Below the pieces are notes generated by a model, which saw only the letters and a program-made list of their open reading frames with translations, was not told the origin of the DNA and searched no databases. A DNA stretch of 64,000 nt from Filosporella fistucella (Eukaryota; Ascomycota; Leotiomycetes; Helotiales): positions 1,054,001 to 1,118,000 of the forward strand of contig JAQJZZ010000015.1 of NCBI GenBank assembly GCA_030077755.1, written 5' to 3'. How positions within the stretch are numbered: position 1 is the stretch's first letter; each line of letters begins with the position of its first letter. The translations under genes were made by a program, and so were the position numbers. Below are positions 35,321 through 47,500 of the stretch, piece by piece.

Positions 35321-36004
35321 TCATGGTTTGACGGCATCTCCTTTCCATGTGAGCAGCACCTCCTTCTCACTTTGATCACCGCCTGTATATTTCAAACCTA
35401 CTCCAATCCCTTCCAGGCCTTCCTGCTCTGCGCGTCTATTCCATATCATCTGCGTAATTTTTCCATCCGGTGAACATAGGATATATCCCATCGGCCACCT
35501 ACTCCTGCCAAGTGCCTCTCGTACACCTTTAGTTGCAGACTTTTGCGAGACAAGGAAGCCGAGCACACCAGTTTCTCTCCAGCCAATTGGAGCACCAACA
35601 AACGCCCCTTCTAGCTCACGAGCTTGGGATGGCTCAATTTTCCTAGCAAATGCTTTACATTGAATAAGAACTTTCAAAGGCTGGGTTGCCGACGGAAGAG
35701 ACCATGTACCAAGAAGATCAATACCGTAATCGGACTTTCCCCCGATCCGTTTGAGTGACATTCCCAGCCGCTCAAGAGCACATTGTGCAGTGTACTCATA
35801 ATGGGTTCCCACGTAAGTTGTACTTCTGGTATCCATTTCTATGCGTGATGCATATTCCAGAAAACTGGAGAGGTCATGGTGGTTGGGGCTTTGTGACTCA
35901 GGGTACACCAATTCCCCGAGAGTATCGTTTGTGGTGTACCTGCAAGCCGGGATCGATTGCCTTGCATTTCGGAAGAGCCGCCATGGGCTTCTTGCAGTTT
36001 GCAT
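35321..36004 (-). CDS. RRG7: RRG7-like mitochondrial protein (DUF2034, PD-(D/E)XK nuclease-like fold)
   Basis: Single exon, 227 residues, starting MQTARSPWRLFRNARQSIPACRY, a convincing mitochondrial presequence. The core reads THYEYTAQCALERLGMSLKR, then GGKSDYGIDLLGTW and VLIQCKAF. The Asp of YGIDL and the Gln-x-Lys of QCK are placed like the catalytic D and QxK of restriction-endonuclease-like (Mrr-type) folds. The later GVLGFLVSQKSATKGVREAL and GYILCSPDG match the same family. Yeast Rrg7 is required for respiratory growth; its molecular activity is not established, so nuclease function here is inference. The gene is divergent to MED21 with 331 bp between starts. Confidence 0.85.
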   Translation of the reverse strand: MQTARSPWRLFRNARQSIPACRYTTNDTLGELVYPESQSPNHHDLSSFLEYASRIEMDTRSTTYVGTHYEYTAQCALERLGMSLKRIGGKSDYGIDLLGTWSLPSATQPLKVLIQCKAFARKIEPSQARELEGAFVGAPIGWRETGVLGFLVSQKSATKGVREALGRSRWPMGYILCSPDGKITQMIWNRRAEQEGLEGIGVGLKYTGGDQSEKEVLLTWKGDAVKP

Positions 36005-36335
36005 GAGGAGAAGCTGAGGGGCTGAATGGTTTGTAGAGTCAGCTGATCAAATTATATCAGATTTTGATGTAATGACTTGAAGGAATGGATGAAGCAATCA
36101 TTGTAATGTAGAATCCATATTCTTTTATGGGATAGAACGTACGAAATAGAAATTGAATCGAAATCGAAGTTGAGATTAAGTTGGAAAGTCTGGAGAAGTT
36201 GAAGACAAATAAGTCGGGAAATTGTTCTGAGGCTGTGCCGGCATGTGATTGGCTGTAGCCAGACCACCACTTCAACTCTATTACTCTCACAGCCTCGTAT
36301 ATTTGTCATTACTCAATCACGATCCAAACAAAACC
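36005..36335. other. divergent intergenic region between RRG7-like and MED21 genes
   Basis: 331 bp separating two outward-facing starts, expected to contain both promoters. The AT-rich centre around 36,060-36,190 holds short frames on the minus strand that are not protein-like. Confidence 0.4.
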
Positions 36336-36868
36336 ATGGCAGATACATTGACCCAGCTTCAGGATGCTGTTGATCAGGTAGATACTTCGCCGCATATTTC
36401 CTCTTATAACTGCTGACCCAGAAAGCTTTTCCAGCAATTTGTCGCGTCCCTCTTCTACGTCAATAAACATCATGCACTCGAGAAGCTAGGGCCCAAGGAC
36501 AATGTCCGCCAGGAAACCAAAAACGATGGAGAGTCAAGCCAGCCAAAGGATCTAGAAGGCATGATCAAATAGTTCTCGCATCGCGCTACCTTGTCTAACG
36601 GTTTCCAGTTGATTCCAAACCGCCAGAGGTCTTCAAAGCTGGTCAACGAGAACTGGCACAGGACCTTATTCTCAAAGAACAGCAAATCGAGTTGCTGATA
36701 TCGATGCTTCCAGGACTTGAAAATAATGAGAGGGATCAGGAACAAACAATTCGACAGTTGGAAGAAGAGTTGAAAGCAGCGGACGAGGAGCGCAAAGCAG
36801 CTGTCAAGGAGAAGGAGGAGGTATTGGCCCGATTGGAAAATGTTATAAGGTCCATCAAGCGACCATGA
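36336..36868 (+). CDS. MED21: Mediator complex subunit 21 (Med21/Srb7)
   Basis: Three exons: 36336-36377, 36426-36558 and 36609-36868, giving 144 residues. The start [14 protein letters not shown] followed by [16 protein letters not shown] is the conserved Med21 N-terminus. The C-terminal half, [29 protein letters not shown] and the Glu/Lys-rich coiled coil ending RSIKRP, is the Med7-binding part. Intron 1 (48 bp) is normal. For intron 2 no GT donor lies before an in-frame TAG at about 36570, whereas a GC donor after GAA G (36559-36560) with the CAG at 36608 restores the frame into [12 protein letters not shown]. Med21 is in the Mediator middle module and acts in nuclear Pol II transcription. 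Confidence 0.88.
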
Positions 36869-37130
36869 TATATGGGATCAGATTTTCGGATACAGATGGC
36901 ACTCAACACAAAATACAGTCAACATACAGAGGGACAGGCGTTTGGAAATACCCTGGGCTGGAGTTTATGGCATGGCGAGGTACAATGGTAGCGAAAGCAC
37001 AATTTCAGAATCTCATTAAGCCCATTCTATTTCTAATTGGACACCAACCTCTAGTCAATGAGTTTAGTATGGGCGCCTTGTGGCCAAAGTCTACGTGCCC
37101 CGTGGAGTATGATGAGCCATTTTCGTTGTT

Positions 37131-37974
37131 TCAGGTTGTGCTCTTGAAGAGGTGGGGGAACAAGCCCCTAAGCTCTTCCAAGTGTTGAATCTGGTACTTG
37201 CATGCCTTTTGAGCAGGAAGGGGGTCACCTTCTTCAACCAAATGAGCGGCGTTCCAGCCCAGCTCTCCAGCTTTCTTGCAATTCAGAAATGAGTCATCTA
37301 CACGGATTAGGACTCCCCTCTGCCAAAGCAAAAGAAGTGCATACCAACAAAATAACAGTCCTTCATCTCTTTCACGCCAGCCTCAGTCATTGCCTTTGCG
37401 AACATTTCTGGGTGAGGCTTGCAAATCATGGTTTCCTGGCCGTAGTCGCAGAATGTCATTCCTTCAAACAAGTCATCCACTCCGAGAAGTTTCACCACTC
37501 TTTTGCCGTGGGTGACATATGCATTGGTAAAAAGCCAGGGCTTGACTTTACTCGTATCAAGGTCTAGAAGTAACTTCCTCAAGTTTGCGTCTGGAAATAT
37601 GATCTCTTCCAGCGGGAGAGCGTCATCTACTTGACGATTGTACTCAAGAGGATCAATTTTGTGATGGCGGACTAAGCCTTCGATAGCTAGACCATAAGTC
37701 TTGTAGTATTCTTGGTGAAGCTTGTACGCATCGTCCCGACTCAGCTCTAGATGCTTCATGAAATATTGATCAATCAACTCTGTCATGTGATCGTGTACAT
37801 TCTTGCCTGGATTCTGGGTCAGCAAGGCATGGAATATGAGCATCCTGTTAAATTTACTCTTCGGATAGAGCTGAATAGGAATACCAATATCAGCCTCAAA
37901 TCATTACTACATATTACAGTTCTACTTACACAATTGTCAATATCAAAGAAGAACACCGGCCTTGACTGTGCCAT
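37131..37974 (-). CDS. HAD-superfamily pyrimidine 5'-nucleotidase (Sdt1/Phm8 type)
   Basis: Four exons: 37974-37930, 37870-37858, 37806-37345 and 37297-37131, giving 228 residues. Exon 2 is only 13 nt. Joined, exons 1-3 read VFFFDIDNCLYPKSKNVHDHM, the HAD motif I with the nucleophilic Asp and the family's typical LYP continuation. Motif II is WLFTNAYVTH, the motif III lysine lies in ICKPHPEMF, and motif IV is CYFVDDSFLN across the last junction. A helical cap domain fills the middle. Yeast Sdt1 and Phm8 dephosphorylate pyrimidine nucleotides or related phosphates; the exact substrate here is unknown. It is convergent with MED21 and divergent to the disordered protein at 38384. Confidence 0.92.
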
Positions 37975-38383
37975 GGTTGTTTGTGCTATTGAAGAAAATC
38001 TAGCTTTGCCACAGTGATAAATGCTAGAAGAAAAATGGTTTCTTCTAATGCATTTGTAGAATATAGAAATAGGTGGCATAGGATACACAAACGAAATCTA
38101 TTACTCACTGACAAAGGTGGATAGTTGGAATGGCATGCCTCTATGGGGCATCATAAACGAGACTCAATTAGTATTAGCGCCTTAATTCACAGCTCCCGCC
38201 ATCCCATTAAATCCCGGTCGCGACAACTTAACCTTCAATTCTTTGCTCCTCGAACTATTCCTCAACCTCGCAAACTTCAGCGTCTAGCTTGCCTGGTGAT
38301 TTTTATCTTACTTTTGGACTTTACAAATAGGCACATTTGGCTTTACATATACTGTCACTAATACACAAGCTTTTGACTACAAG
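37975..38383. other. divergent intergenic region between nucleotidase and disordered-protein genes
   Basis: 409 bp between two outward starts. No clear element was recognised; it should contain both promoters and the leader of the gene at 38384. Confidence 0.4.
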
Positions 38384-41034
38384 ATGGCCCAAGGGGCTGT
38401 GGCGCTTCCGCCGACAAATGGAGTCGTCTTGACACCAGCAGAGCTCCGTGAGATTTTGGAGTACGAAAAGATTGTACAGTTTAGAGATCAAATATTCGCT
38501 GGCACCCACCCTCGCATAAAGATACCGGCGCTCCTTACTGGGAAACAAGTAAATACCGCCCGCAATGTACATTCACCTAGCTCTTCCACACCTCGTCCAA
38601 ATACCTCTGGGCAGCAGGATTATTCGACACCTAATCCGCATGCCGAAAATTCCACGCCGTTCTACAACAAATCATTCAGCAATCAACGTTCAGCAGGTAG
38701 CGCTCACATTCCAATTTCTTCAAAGTCTGAGATCAATCCAATCCTGCTGGAGAAGTCTGACGAGCTTAAAAAAGCCGAGATACAACTACAAAGGCAGAGA
38801 TTGGAGAGATCTCTGAGGGAACAAATTGAGCAACAACGCATCGCAGCAAAAGCTTTGCTTCAGACGTCTGAGTCTCTTCCAAATTTTGATCTTTCCGAAG
38901 TTTTGTCTAAAGCCCTTGCCATTGTGCATCCTTCTACTACCGCAGAAGCTGAACCTTCTGCGGGTGCTCGTTCATCTGCCAGTGATTCTTTTGACGAGAA
39001 CACTTTTTATTCCAGTCAGCATGATACACCAGAGCCATCCCCCCCTTCTCAAGCTCGCAAAGAGTCTGTTGAAGTGCAGTCGCACAATTTGCTATCAGGC
39101 AGTGAGCGTCGTGGTGAATTGATTCCTGTTGCAGGTCGGATTGAGGACCGAGACGTGGTCATGACTGGTGCCTCGCTATCTCAAAGTAATCAACCGGCAG
39201 CACAATCTGATTATCAGAGCCCAGATTCAATTACACAACAGCAAAATGCTATACCAGGCTTCTCAGAACATGGTGTTGAAACTATCAATTCTGACTCTGG
39301 CAGTTCTGCTGGAGTTGAAAGAAGAGCTCAACCTTCTGGAGCACGTCCAGTAAGTTCAAATGATACCTTCAAGCCAAGTCATTCTGCATCGAGTGACCTC
39401 CTTTGACCCCTTCTCGCCCATTACATGTAGCTAACATGAATTACCAACAGCTGTTCGATCAAGCAATGCCGAGACAAGAATACGAAAATGTTGCCTCGCC
39501 TACGGTAATTCGGAACCATAATCTATCCCCAATTGCTCCACAACCCGCTCGAGTATCACCCTTAGCTACCGCCCGAGATCCTCCTATTCTGCGAGAAACA
39601 GCCCCTACTGATGAAGTTCAACCTGCTCAAGTTTCGGCACTCCGGAATGAGCTGACCGGGATTTCTAGCACAGACAGCTCACCCAAAGGTGGAAAGGGGC
39701 CAGAAAAGAAAAAGAAGGAAAAGAAGAAGAAGCGCAAGGCTAAGGATAGTATGGATACGCCAGATTCGCCATACATCAAGCCGGAACCGAAATCCCCCTC
39801 CCCATATGGTGTGGCACCTTTGCCTCGCCCCCAAAAGCGGCAACGCCAATCAGGTCAGTATGCTGCAGAGCTGAATTACGATGAACCCAGATACGAGCCA
39901 GAGGGGGCAATGCAAGAGCGGATTCGAGAGCCATTTAAGGAAGTTAGAGCTCTTCGGCCATACGAGCGTGTTGAACGCTATGAACCTGAAGTTCGCCGAC
40001 CAGAACCTGCTTACCGACCAGTAGAGGAAGACGGGTATCGACGCGTGGAACGAGTAGAGGACGATTATGCTCGTGTCAGTGGTGGGGCTACTCGACGAGT
40101 TGTATCCCCAGAGTTCTCAGTTCCCTATGCTACACGCAACGGTCGTCCAATCAGAGCAGCGTCTCACGCCGTGGTTGAACGGAGAGTTTATGAAGAACCA
40201 AGATACTACCGGGAGCCAGTTATGAGAGCAAGTGTTCGACCAGATGCTGACCGTGAACGATCGAGATCCCCTATTCGTGAGAGAGCTTCACCAGTGTTTA
40301 TGCGTCCTCCTCCTCAGCCAGTACGGATGATCATTAAGGTTGATGAGCATGGTCGTGAATATTACGAAGAAATGCCACCGCCAATGGCACCTCCTAGCAG
40401 ATACGGCGACAATGTAGTTTACGAGCGTGGTCCAGTAAGGACAATTCCGAGTCGTGCGCCAATAGAGATATATGAGGATGACGGTGTCGTCTACCAAAAC
40501 CCTGCAAGGGCATCTGTAGCTCCTCGACGTGTCGTTACTCAGCCAGAATACGCACTTCCACCACAGCCCGATTATCGATCATATCGCCAACGAGAATATT
40601 CTGTCCACCCATCAGCTCCTCCAGGGCAGGAATATATACAAGTCCGAGGTCCTGAAAGACGGCAGATGAGTCATTTCGAAGAACCTCCCCGAGAGTATGT
40701 GAGAGCTCCTAGCGTACGCCCGGAGGCAGTTAGATATGAGGTACCACCAAGAGAATATAGGATGCAAAGCGTACGTCCTGAAGCTCCACCCAGAGAGTAT
40801 GCTGCCAGTGTGCGGCCTGAAGCACGGAGAGAGATGATTCAGCAACCTCAGAGAGAGTATAGTGTCCGTCCAGAGGCAGTCCGCCGAGACGGTATGGTGC
40901 CCGAAGGAGAGAGATATTACGATGAAGTACCTGCTCGGAGACAGGCAGATGTAGCCTTTATTGAGAGACCTCGAGCGAGAGAGGCATCTGTTGTTGTTTA
41001 TGCAGATGATGTACGGAGAGAAGTCTACAGGTAG
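38384..41034 (+). CDS. large disordered protein with SVRPEA/PPREY repeats, unknown function
   Basis: Two exons: 38384-39349 and 39451-41034, giving about 849 residues. The intron (101 bp) is supported by a GTAAGT donor, a CTAAC branch-like site and a CAACAG acceptor, and by the stop that would follow if it were retained. The only ordered-looking part is the N-terminal helix LTPAELREILEYEKIVQFRDQIFAGTHPRIKIP (about 17-49), which seems conserved in style but unnamed to me. The rest is Ser/Pro/Gln-rich, with a strongly basic KKKKEKKKKRK patch (likely nuclear localisation) early in exon 2, and Arg/Tyr/Glu/Pro-rich sequence to the end. Near the C-terminus are several imperfect copies of PPREY and SVRPEA. 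Function unknown; probably nuclear. Confidence 0.75.
40670..40890 (+). repeat. coding tandem repeat (PPREY...SVRPEA)
   Basis: Within the gene above, the peptide SVRPEA appears four times within about 60 residues, three of them closely preceded by PREY-type segments (PPREY twice, QREY once). The repeats are imperfect at DNA level (tacgtcc/gtacgcc variants), so they are old or selected at protein level. Confidence 0.8.
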
Positions 41035-44000
41035 AGTGGTCGGAATTGTAAGGCAATCAGATTTGTTGACAACAGCATGGCGTGGATCGTTGATTTGGAA
41101 CACCTGTTTATACCAAGGGTTGTTGGCCATCCGTTGAAGCACTTTGTTGCTACGGTGGAAATGTAAAGATTAGTGTAACATCGAATTGTAAATATTCAGT
41201 TGTGACTTTCCGACTCTTGAAGTGTTACACATGTGATGTATTCATTGATATGTGCTCTTACCATAGATATGATTTGCTTTCAAATACATGCATATAATAA
41301 CCCAGCAACCCTTCACTTTGCAAGCAAATAAAGGACATAGAAGGTATAGTACTAAACTTAAACTTCAAAGGTAGAGAAAAAATTTGGTTTGAAAATAAAT
41401 ACACCTAGAATGAAATTTATACACTGACTTGATGAAGATAGATGCACATGCTCTTCCTCTATATCCAATGTAACTACATTATATATCCCATCTAATAGTA
41501 CCTAGGTGAATTTAGTTGACAATTTCACTATTGAAAGACTTCTAGTACGCAAGAGCTATTGAATAATTATTATGATATATAAATCTATATACATATAAAA
41601 GGTTTCTGCGATTATCTTCAAGGGAAAGAGGTTCTTTGATTTTGTGGTTTACGTGGAGTATGATCTCTTCATTTATGAACTACGATATAATAAAATTTGA
41701 GCGAGGATATGGAAACGATTGCCTAATAATTGTGATAGTCCTTGGTTTACTTACTTATTTGCCTAGCTCCTCGAGCAACTTACTATCAAAAGAGAAGAAC
41801 TTGAAAGCGTTCTCTTCCTCTCTCAACATTTAGCATCGAACTCTCTTGAGAAAGGTAGTGGGATAGTGAATCGTGTAGTGCGTTTTCCCCACCAGCACAA
41901 ATCTCGAAATCCCGAGGGAAATCTAGACCATCTATTATCCACCTCCGCCTGACCTGCCTATTTATATGAAGTCATCCATATCCAGTTCCATCTCTATTAC
42001 CCCTTTCTATGGAGAAGCTCCAGTTCTGGGCCTTCACGCAGCCTTCGTCTGGAGAATACCGGGGAGTCGGAAATTCGGCGTCGGGGAGAAATATAACTTG
42101 GCGTCGGATTCAAGGATAATGATGGAATTTACGAGAAGAGAAGACGTTTCAAACAGTAGAGAATAGAATATGTAGATCTTTGCCTCTTGTGACGGGTACG
42201 TATTTGGGTTGAACTGTGGACACGAGTAGGCCCTGGCCGCCCTGATGGTCGGGACTCGGGAGGCACGGAGCAGTCGGTGCACTGGTCGATATGTACGATG
42301 GAAGGGGGGAGAAGGGGAATGGCGTACTCCGTAATGATGGAGATGGGAAAGGGATCGGGAAAGAGTTGGTGCGGTGGGAGATATGTGTTGCTAAATTGAC
42401 GGGAAGAAGATGTAGGGGGAGAAACAAAGTTTGGTTTGTTGTTTGGAAGAAACGTTTGGAGGCTCAAGCGTAGAGTATGTTGTTCGATGGAAACTTGGAG
42501 TTAAGTGTGATGATGTTGGGTTTTGAGTTTGCAGAGTCTGTGGTGTGGTGGAGTGGGGGATGCTTGACTAGTACTTGTTTGGACGGTGAGAGTTGAGAGA
42601 GGGGAGAGCTTGAGCACCTTAGTAGCAGTCTAGGGAAATGTTGCCAAACCAATGATGATGGCGATGAAGTCGAGGAGTCGAAGAACTTGAGTTTGTAGCA
42701 ATGGTTACAGTGGGGTTCTCGATCCAGACTTTGTGGTGCGAGCTGTGTGTAACGGGAAACGGACAGGTGAAACTTTGCATCGAGGTTACAGGTGAGGTGG
42801 CCATGATGCATCAGAGTTGAGAGCTTGGAGATGCGAGGAGCATCCTGGATCAGTCCCGCTCTTGGATCATGACTGGTAAGCTCCATTTCCAGAAATACTT
42901 TGTTGTGTGGGCTTGACATGCGTAGTGCATGCTCGGAGAGTGATTATGAAGCTCGATTTCCTTGATCTGACACGCATATTCCTGGTAAGCTGGAGCTATG
43001 GTTGCCTTCTGATATATGAGAATTTATTGGCTAGTATCGGGAGTGGCATCCAAGTCAAAATACACATGAGGCGTCTTTACTTGGGTGCTGCTTGTCAACT
43101 CGACTCACAATGAAAGACGTGTTGATACTCGTGACAATTCGAGATTCTCATCTTCATGTATGACTGGTCTAAGCCCCTAGGTTGTGCAGGGCAGTACAAA
43201 AGAAATAGGCGTGGGAGGGTTATGTAAAGGCCGTCATCGCTCCTGAGGTAGATTTCTTTTTGGTGCAAGTTCGATGATAGGGACTGGAAGCTTTGTCATT
43301 GCGTATTCGTAGCGGGCTGAAGTGTTAGTGGTTACTAGCAAGGTGATATTAACAGGAAGTGCCGGTGGAATGTTGTCGATGTAATAGCATGTAGTTGCAG
43401 AACTTGGTTAAGGTATTCTTCGGAAAGGTCGGTGGTATTCTGGTGGTGCTGCCTTTAGATCTGATCATTCCTAACGAGACCAGCCCATAATCTTGAGGGT
43501 CTCTTTACGGTAAAGGAAGTGATACATATGATGATTCCTCAATCTCTAGATACTTTGCGTATGTACTGTAATGAAAGGCTGATCTGCAACGAAATCCGCG
43601 ACGTGATCAGATCGGGGCCAACTGGTCGAACATGTCTTTGATCAATTGTCGTAGGCCCCTCGTCCGTCCCTTGGTGGGCATCTCGATACTGTCCTTGGGT
43701 TCGTCTTCTCTTTGTTGTTTTCTTTTCATCCTTTGTTTGTATGTTTGTCGGGCCACTTCGATTTCGATACCCTCTTGTCATACATCAATTGTAGCTGCGT
43801 ATCTGCTCATCCCTTCCCAAAGTCTGCGGATGCGTACAAATGCAATTTCTGGCGTGGAACCCCCTGCAGTGTGCGAGATCCAGAATTGTGGCAGTGAAGC
43901 AGTGAGACTCTGAGAGCACGGGTCCGGATAGAGAAGGGTGTCTTTCGCTTGTTCTCCTCGAACCGGAGAGACCAGAGACCAAAGTGAAGTGAACCACTTC

Positions 44001-44558
44001 AATCCCGGCTGCCCGCCCGTCCAGTACTTTCCTTACCCACCAAGCCAAGTACCTACCAAGTTCCCTCCGTACAGGCCATCAACCACCCACAAGTCAGCGT
44101 CACTTTCCACTACCTCCTACTACCAAAACTCACCCAGTCAAGCTACTCAGCGCAGTCCACTGCCCTAGCACATCCAAATCCACTCCACCATTCTTGTTCC
44201 ACCCGGACCAGTAGCCCACTGAGACTGCCTCGACTACACCCTATCCCCAACCTTGCCTGGACTTGCCTTGCCTTACTTTGCCCTGCCCTGCCCTGCTCGC
44301 TGCAAACAACAACCTCCAGCAGGCTCAGGCTCAGGCTCAGCTTACATTATCAAAGCATCACACCAAAATCAAGCAAGCAGGCTGGCCGTTCAGCCCACCA
44401 CTACCTCCCTGCTAGCTAGCCGAATCACCTCTCCTCGTCTGTTCGCCCACTCCCTCGCTCGTTCACCTTCTCTCGTCCAGGTGCAGGCACGAGCACGAGA
44501 CTTCACTTCTTCCACAACAACTCTCGTCCAACTTCTGGCCGACAGATAAATCCTCACC
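41035..44558. other. 3.5 kb gap: AT-rich segment plus long leader of the KH gene
   Basis: From about 41,250 to 41,760 the sequence is AT-rich. The stretch 42,030-42,920 holds several overlapping minus-strand frames (60-150 codons, Ser/Pro-rich) with no domain. From about 43,950 to 44,558 the sequence is CT- and CA-rich with few ATGs, as expected for a long 5' leader of the KH-domain gene starting at 44559. It includes ccctgccctg copies (about 44,280) and a short caggct microsatellite (about 44,323-44,341). No gene could be supported. Confidence 0.5.
44323..44341 (+). repeat. short caggct microsatellite
   Basis: Three tandem copies of caggct lie in the pyrimidine- and CA-rich leader before the KH-domain gene. 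Small and of no evident function. Confidence 0.6.
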
Positions 44559-47500
44559 ATGAACAAATTAGCAAACATGCGGCATTGGTCTGAGAGGATG
44601 GGACCTGGCTTCGGCATGTCCAGACCAAACATGAATATGAACGCCATTCAACCTCAGCACAAGCCGACACATGGCTCTTCCCCGATCCTCTCTCCAACAT
44701 CCGCCGATACCCCAATACACTACAGCTTCAACGTGCCATTCTCTTCTGATCTTGCAGGCCCAAACGTCGAGGATATCCTGTATGCGACAAGAGGCGCCGT
44801 TGAACGATGGACACACCCCGCAGACGCGCCTGACGATGTCCCCATCTTCGAGTTGCCTGTTCACGCTCAAAACGTCACGAACCTGAGAAAACTTTGCAAA
44901 GATCTATCCAGCGGTCCACTGCCAATAGAAGCACACGTCAAATCATCGGAACCTAAGAGAGTCAAGGGACAGGTCACCAATGTATGCCTTTCGGGAAGCC
45001 CGGAGCTGGTACACAAGAGCAGAGAGACAATTCTGAACGATACTCCTTTGGCATTGGTAAGGATGGAAAGGGATCGGTGTGCAGGAACTATATACTAATA
45101 CTATTTCTAGCGATGTGCTGTTGTCGATATTAACGGGGAACTGGTCATTGATGCTGCAGAGGAAGCACTACATCAACATGTCATCGAACATCTCGATCAG
45201 ATTGCCGTGTTTTGTGGCGTCGATATCTTCCTACTCGGACCCAAATTTGCTTCCCTAGCAGATGGACAAACAAATGGCGACGCCGGTCGAGATCAGCGAT
45301 GGCGAGTGGCAGTCTACGGAGATATGGAGAGTGCAGAGCATGCAAAAACCAGAGTGTTGATCTTCATCGACAGATTGGTAGGTGACTCGAACGACTTTAC
45401 CCGAAACCGGAATATTGACATCTTTTTAGCTCGGACGAGTCGTTGACGCAACTGTACTCGAACTGTCCCTTCACACTGTCGTATGTGGTCGGTCACGCAA
45501 GAATATCAAGCTCATCGAATCGACTACTGGCACCGCCATCTACTTTCCGCCACCATTCTCCCAAGTATACCGATACTGCCCCGCTGGAGCACAACGACGA
45601 AACCCAGAGGAGGTTTTCATCACTGGCGATACTGCACAGAACATTGCTCTGGCAAAATCGAAAATTCATGAGCTTGTTTCTCGAACCAGAATTTTCATGA
45701 AAGATGCCATTGTTTCGCCCGCCAAGATCGACAGCATCCTGCTGAGTCGACTGGATAAAGTCCGCAAGATCATGGAAACCAATGGGACCTTCATACAATT
45801 TCCACCTCTTGCTTCACAGCGAAATATGATTCGCATTCAAGGTGTCGAAGGTCTCCATGTTGAGCGGACTGTTCGTGATGTCATGTCATTGGTACTACAT
45901 CCTCGGCTCAAGCATTATGCCTTACTGACTTCATTTTAGACCGGTCAATTCTACAGTGCCTCTTGGTGGATTCAGCAGGCAGATACAATGCGACTTCCAT
46001 CTCCTGCGGACATCCGAACCATGCTGTCGGATATTTGTGCGAACTCGGATGCTGATGTCTCCTTCGACAAGCTTACCTTCACCATTACAGGCTCCGATGA
46101 CGCTGTCAAGGCCGCCTTGATGGTCATCTCCGACATACGATTCGTAACCAGATCCCAATACCAAATCCGGGTCAAGATTGAGCTCGCCAATGAACACAAA
46201 GAATTTGTCAGTGGCAAGAAGAATGGAAAGATCAATAAAATCATGGGTCAGAGCAGTGTTCAGATCATTTTCGACGGTTTCAACGAGTACAACTTCAACA
46301 TTGATGTCTGCGGCGCCAATTACGAAGCAATGAAGTCTGGACTGATGCTAGTAGAGCAAGAAATGCCAGCCTCAATCTCATTCCACGTTCCAGATCAGTA
46401 CCACAAGCGTATTATTGGTATTGGAGGACAGCACATTCAACGAATCATGAAGAAACATTCCGTTTTTGTCAAATTCTCCAATGCCATGGATCGAGGTGGT
46501 GTGGGACGAGAAGACGATGATATCAAGGTTGATAACGTCATCTGCCGTACACCGGCTAGAAATGCTCAGAACTTGGAGCTTGTCAAGTCGGAGATCTTGG
46601 ACATGGTTGATCGTGTTGACTCTGAGTTTACCACCCAGATTGTCAACGTCGACCGCTTGTACCACAGACAACTCATTGCTCGTCTGGCTCAGTTGGAAGA
46701 GCTTGAAAAGAAGTGGAATTGCAAGATTATCTTCCCAAGCACTGAGCAGGCTAGCGATGATGTTACCATCTCCGGTCCTGAATGGCAGGTTCCTCATTGT
46801 GTGGACGAGTTTCTCGGAATGGTTCCGGACAGCCATGAGTTGGTTCTTGCCAAGACCCCGGAATTGATGAAATTCCTTGAATCTCGACAGTTCCGATCAG
46901 ATCTTGTCCCAAAGCTGAAAGCACAATACGTGGTTGAAGTTCAGTACAAGGAGGACGAAGCTGAACGGACCGAAGACGGTGGACCTACTGTAACTTTGCT
47001 GTGGTCCTTCACAAGAAACAATGCTGGAGGAGTCCGGGATGCCATTGACTTCCTCAACTCAAATTTGGCTGCGGCAAGCATTGAAACTACTACGGTAAAA
47101 GGTGCCATTTCTCGACCAAAGTCAGACTCTTTCGAGGAATCTCTTCAGTACTTTGACTCAAAGCTCCTTCAGCATGCACCTGCTCCGGTCTCCACGGATT
47201 CACCAACCAAATCATCATTTGGTGACGATGTTGCTCGCGAACGAAGCAACATCTTTGACAAGCTTCGTAAGCCTGGCAGCATGTCTTCAATCTCTTCTTT
47301 CTTGGATCGTCGCAAGAACAGCTCTCAGTCACCAGCTGGGTCATTCTTCAAGAATGGCTCTAGCAATGTGTCTAAGTCCTCCTTGATCTCCATCGAGTCG
47401 ACTAGGAGCTTCAATGCAGACCGAAACCCATGGAACGACAGTGGTGTCAACTTGCCGGACGATGATACCACTCCATGGCCCACTCGCCACTTTGGCAATG

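Noticed and set aside
42034..42919. Cluster of minus-strand Ser/Pro-rich frames (80-150 codons)
   Set aside because: They overlap one another in different frames, which points to CT-biased non-coding sequence.
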